This document shows positions 61,320 to 64,000 of a stretch of DNA of 64,000 nucleotides, piece after piece. Under the pieces are notes generated by a model. It was not told where the DNA came from. It did not search any database and saw only the letters and a list, made by a program, of their open reading frames with translations. The position numbers and the translations under genes were made by a program. The stretch is taken from the NCBI RefSeq assembly GCF_029624655.1, contig NZ_JARRSA010000001.1:186001-250000 (forward strand), given 5' to 3'. Position 1 is the stretch's first letter. The number at the start of each line of letters is the position of its first letter. This DNA is from Roseicyclus salinarum (GTDB lineage Bacteria; Pseudomonadota; Alphaproteobacteria; Rhodobacterales; Rhodobacteraceae).

Positions 61320-64000
61320 CTAACCGGACCGAAGGCCGCGGGCGTGTTCCGGCGCACTCAGCAGCCGCGGGTCGATCCCCGGGCTCAGCCGGTGCCGGAT
61401 CAGCGCCACGGGATGCGCCCTGAGCGTCAGGCGCATTGCGACGTAATCCTCGACCACCTCCTCGCCCTCGGTCATCTGCGGCAGGTTAACCTTGCCCTCC
61501 ACGATGCCCTCGCCGTCCAGGTCGCCCGCGAACAGGGGCAGTTCGCGCTTCGGCGTCAGCGCGCGCGCGGCCCAGAGCGCCTCGCGCCGCGAAAGCCCGA
61601 GACCAGCGAAGGCGTCCGCCTCGGCCAGAACGGTCAGCGTCCGCGCGTCGAGGCCCGCGCGCCGCCAGACATCCTCGACCGTGACATAGCCGTTGCCGCG
61701 CGCGGCGGTCAGCCAGTCGGCGTCCTCCTCGCGCATCGACCTGATCTGCCGAAAGCCCAGCCGCAGCACGAGGTCGCCGGTCTCCGTCCGCTCCATCACG
61801 TTGTCCCAGTGCGAGCGGTTCACGCAGACGGGGCGCACCTCGACGCCGTGTTCGCGGGCGTCGCGCACGATCTGGGCGGGCGCGTAGAAGCCCATGGGCT
61901 GCGCGTTCAGAAGCGCGCAGGCGAAGATGCCTGGGTGGTGCCGCTTCAGCCACGACGAAGCGTAGACCAGAAGCGCGAAGGACGCGGCGTGGCTTTCGGG
62001 GAAGCCGTAGCTGCCAAAGCCCTCGATCTGGCTGAAACAGCGCTCGGCGAAGGCCTCGTCATAGCCGTTGGCGCGCATTCCCCGCAGGAACCGCGTGCGG
62101 AATTCCGAGACGTTGCCGTGCTTCTTGAACGTGGCGAGCGCGCGGCGCAGGCGGTCGGCCTCCTCGGGCGTGAAGCCCGCGCCGACGATCGCGATCTGCA
62201 TCGCCTGCTCCTGGAACAGCGGCACGCCCAGCGTCTTGGCGAGCACGCGGCCAAGCTCGTCTGAGGGAAAGCTGACCTCCTCCTCGCCGTTGCGGCGCCG
62301 GATGAAGGGGTGGACCATGTCGCCCTGGATGGGACCGGGGCGGATGATCGCCACCTGGATCACGAGGTCGTAGAAGCAGCGCGGCCGCATCCGGGGGAGG
62401 AAGTTCATCTGCGCCCGGCTCTCCACCTGGAAGACGCCAAGCGAGTCGGACCTGCAGAGCATGTCGTAGACGGCCGGATCCTCGGGCGGGAGCGTCGCCA
62501 GAGTGTAATCCGCCTGGTGGTGCGTCTTCAGAAGCGAGAACGCCTTGCGGATGCAGGTCAGCATCCCCAGCGCGAGGATGTCCACCTTCAGGATGCCGAG
62601 CGCGTCGATGTCGTCCTTGTCCCAGCAGATGACGGTGCGGTCCTCCATCGTCGCGTTCTCGATGGGCACCAGTTCGTCCAGCCGCCCCTCGGTGATGACG
62701 AAGCCGCCGACATGCTGCGACAGGTGCCGGGGAAAGCCGATGATCTCCTCGATCAGGCGAATCGTCTGCTTCAGGCGCGGGCTTTCGGGGTCGAGGCCGA
62801 TCTCGCGCATCCGCTCCAGTTCCGGGCCATGTTTCGACCACGACCCCCAGATCTGGCTCGACAGCGCGGACAGCACGTCCTCCGACAGACCCATCGCGCG
62901 GCCGACCTCGCGCACGGCGCGCTTGCCGCGATAGTGGATCACGGTGGCGCACAGCCCCGCGCGGTGGCGGCCGTAGCGTTCGTAGATGTGCTGGATCACC
63001 TCCTCGCGCCGCTCGTGCTCGAAATCGACGTCGATGTCGGGCGGCTCGTTGCGCGCCTCGGACACGAAACGCTCGAAGACCATGGTGCCGATCTCGGGCG
63101 AGACGGAGGTGACGCCGAGCGCGTAGCAGGTGATCGAGTTCGCCGCCGAGCCGCGCCCCTGGCACAGGATCCCACGGGACCGCGCGAATTCCACGATGTC
63201 GTGGACGGTCAGGAAATAGGGCTCGTAGCCGAGTTTCGCGATAAGCCGCAACTCGTGGTCGAGCTGCCTCGAGGCGCGATCGGGGATGCCTTGCGGATAG
63301 CGCCATGCCAGCCCCGCCCTGGCCAGCCGGGTCAGCCGGTCCGAGGCGCTTTCGCCGTCGGCGATCTCGGAGGGGTATTCGTAACGCAGCGAGCGGATGT
63401 CGAACCGCAGCCGCGCGACGATCTCCACGGTGCGGTCCACGGCATCGCGATACCCGTCGAAGATCCGCCGCATCTCGGCCTCGCCGCGCAGGCGCTGTTC
63501 GGCGTTGGCCTGCGCGGCCGTGCCAAGCTCCTCGACGCGCAGGCCCTCGCGGATGCAGGTCAGGATATCGGTCAGCCTGCGGCGCGATCCGTGATGCATC
63601 AGCGGCCGGGCGGAGGCCACGAGCGGCAGGCCCAGCGTCTGGGAAAGCGTCTCTGCACGGCTGAATCGAGACTTGTCCTGCCCGTCGTAGCGGGGCGCCA
63701 TCAGAAGGCCCGTCTGCGGGCCGAGCTGCCGCGAAAGCCGCTCCGTTGCGCGGCGCCATTCCTTCGTGGACCTGTCCGGCGCGTGAAGCAGCAGCTCCAG
63801 ACCCTTCGAATGGGCCAGCAGGTCGTCGAGGTGCAGGATGCAGTTTCCCTTTTCCGCGCGCCGCCGCCCGACCGACAGAACCCGGCAGAGGCTGGCCCAA
63901 CCCTGCCGGTCGCGCGGCAGGGCGGTGATCCGAAGACCCTCGGTCAGGTGCAGGCAGGACGCCGGCAGAAGCCGCGGGACATGGTCCAGCTTCAGGCTCG
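61320..64000 (-). CDS. dnaE2: Error-prone DNA polymerase DnaE2 (ImuC), 5' end outside window, C-terminus short
   Basis: Translesion polymerase of the ImuC/DnaE2 class. Read to the window edge, the frame stays open for about 893 codons. The PHP domain region (CLHLTEGLRITALPRDRQGW) appears nearest the edge, then the polymerase core with catalytic Asp residues in PPDIDVDFEHERREEV, and FGSYGFPESHAASFALLVYA. The C-terminus stops at APEHARGLRSG just where the family's OB-fold domain should begin; the following 15 bases lead to pip, so no such domain is encoded. The N-terminus, and any imuA/imuB, lie beyond the window. Truncation relative to the family is the main oddity. Confidence 0.92.
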   Translation of the reverse strand, partial: SLKLDHVPRLLPASCLHLTEGLRITALPRDRQGWASLCRVLSVGRRRAEKGNCILHLDDLLAHSKGLELLLHAPDRSTKEWRRATERLSRQLGPQTGLLMAPRYDGQDKSRFSRAETLSQTLGLPLVASARPLMHHGSRRRLTDILTCIREGLRVEELGTAAQANAEQRLRGEAEMRRIFDGYRDAVDRTVEIVARLRFDIRSLRYEYPSEIADGESASDRLTRLARAGLAWRYPQGIPDRASRQLDHELRLIAKLGYEPYFLTVHDIVEFARSRGILCQGRGSAANSITCYALGVTSVSPEIGTMVFERFVSEARNEPPDIDVDFEHERREEVIQHIYERYGRHRAGLCATVIHYRGKRAVREVGRAMGLSEDVLSALSSQIWGSWSKHGPELERMREIGLDPESPRLKQTIRLIEEIIGFPRHLSQHVGGFVITEGRLDELVPIENATMEDRTVICWDKDDIDALGILKVDILALGMLTCIRKAFSLLKTHHQADYTLATLPPEDPAVYDMLCRSDSLGVFQVESRAQMNFLPRMRPRCFYDLVIQVAIIRPGPIQGDMVHPFIRRRNGEEEVSFPSDELGRVLAKTLGVPLFQEQAMQIAIVGAGFTPEEADRLRRALATFKKHGNVSEFRTRFLRGMRANGYDEAFAERCFSQIEGFGSYGFPESHAASFALLVYASSWLKRHHPGIFACALLNAQPMGFYAPAQIVRDAREHGVEVRPVCVNRSHWDNVMERTETGDLVLRLGFRQIRSMREEDADWLTAARGNGYVTVEDVWRRAGLDARTLTVLAEADAFAGLGLSRREALWAARALTPKRELPLFAGDLDGEGIVEGKVNLPQMTEGEEVVEDYVAMRLTLRAHPVALIRHRLSPGIDPRLLSAPEHARGLRSG

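Overview
The window is ordinary chromosome of a high-GC alphaproteobacterium, almost certainly Rhodobacteraceae. The grounds are the gene families and their order (secA divergent from a PPIase-argJ-mutT operon, a possible serC leader RNA ahead of serC-serA, NDUFA9-like and NDUFAF5-like proteins), frequent GTG/TTG starts, and an intergenic repeat tail typical of the group. I see no prophage, insertion sequence, integrase, CRISPR array, rRNA or tRNA.

Layout. 1-3.1 kb: 5' part of tamA (minus, cut by the window), an NDUFA9-like dehydrogenase and uppP. 3.3-10.5 kb: glutamate synthase operon gltD - secreted protein - GFA protein - gltB. 10.5-13 kb: serB and a hydrolase fused to a membrane domain. 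13-22 kb, minus strand: a cobalamin-riboswitch-led operon btuB-btuF-btuC-btuD-cbiZ, then an ABC ATPase, a FtsX-type permease and a PNPOx-like protein. 22-25.8 kb: a MarR regulator divergent from serC-serA. 25.9-32.4 kb: thiolase, soluble hybrid histidine kinase, asparaginase, IalB-like protein and rlmN. 32.4-37 kb, minus: small membrane protein, L,D-transpeptidase-like protein, then gst-queG-epimerase (coupled) and mtgA. 37-39.4 kb: paaI-paaK-tetR. 39.5-44.8 kb: methyltransferase, class II aldolase-like protein, LysR, OmpA protein, and a coupled CinA-like/GNAT pair. 44.8-50 kb: sfsA, map, radC, a binding-protein/OmpA fusion and an uncharacterised exported protein. 50-55.9 kb: secA and the divergent PPIase-argJ-mutT operon, then a 46-codon gene. 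55.9-61.3 kb: hemH, NDUFAF5-like methyltransferase, comF, grxC, MarR, ubiG and pip. 61.3 kb to the edge: dnaE2, which lacks its C-terminal OB domain and runs out of the window at its 5' end.

How the genes work together. Serine synthesis (serB, serC, serA) and glutamate synthesis (gltBD) form a nitrogen/amino-acid core. The B12 operon covers uptake through outer membrane, periplasm and inner membrane plus corrinoid remodelling by CbiZ, under riboswitch control. Envelope functions recur (TamA, UppP, MtgA, SecA, PPIase, two OmpA-domain proteins). Genes are packed tightly: many neighbours overlap by 4 bases (ATGA, GTGA, TTGA), and many convergent pairs are under 16 bases apart. No clearly new multi-gene system is evident. 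The most unusual items are the hydrolase/membrane fusion, the binding-protein/OmpA fusion, the OB-less DnaE2, and the two extra coupled genes between gltD and gltB.
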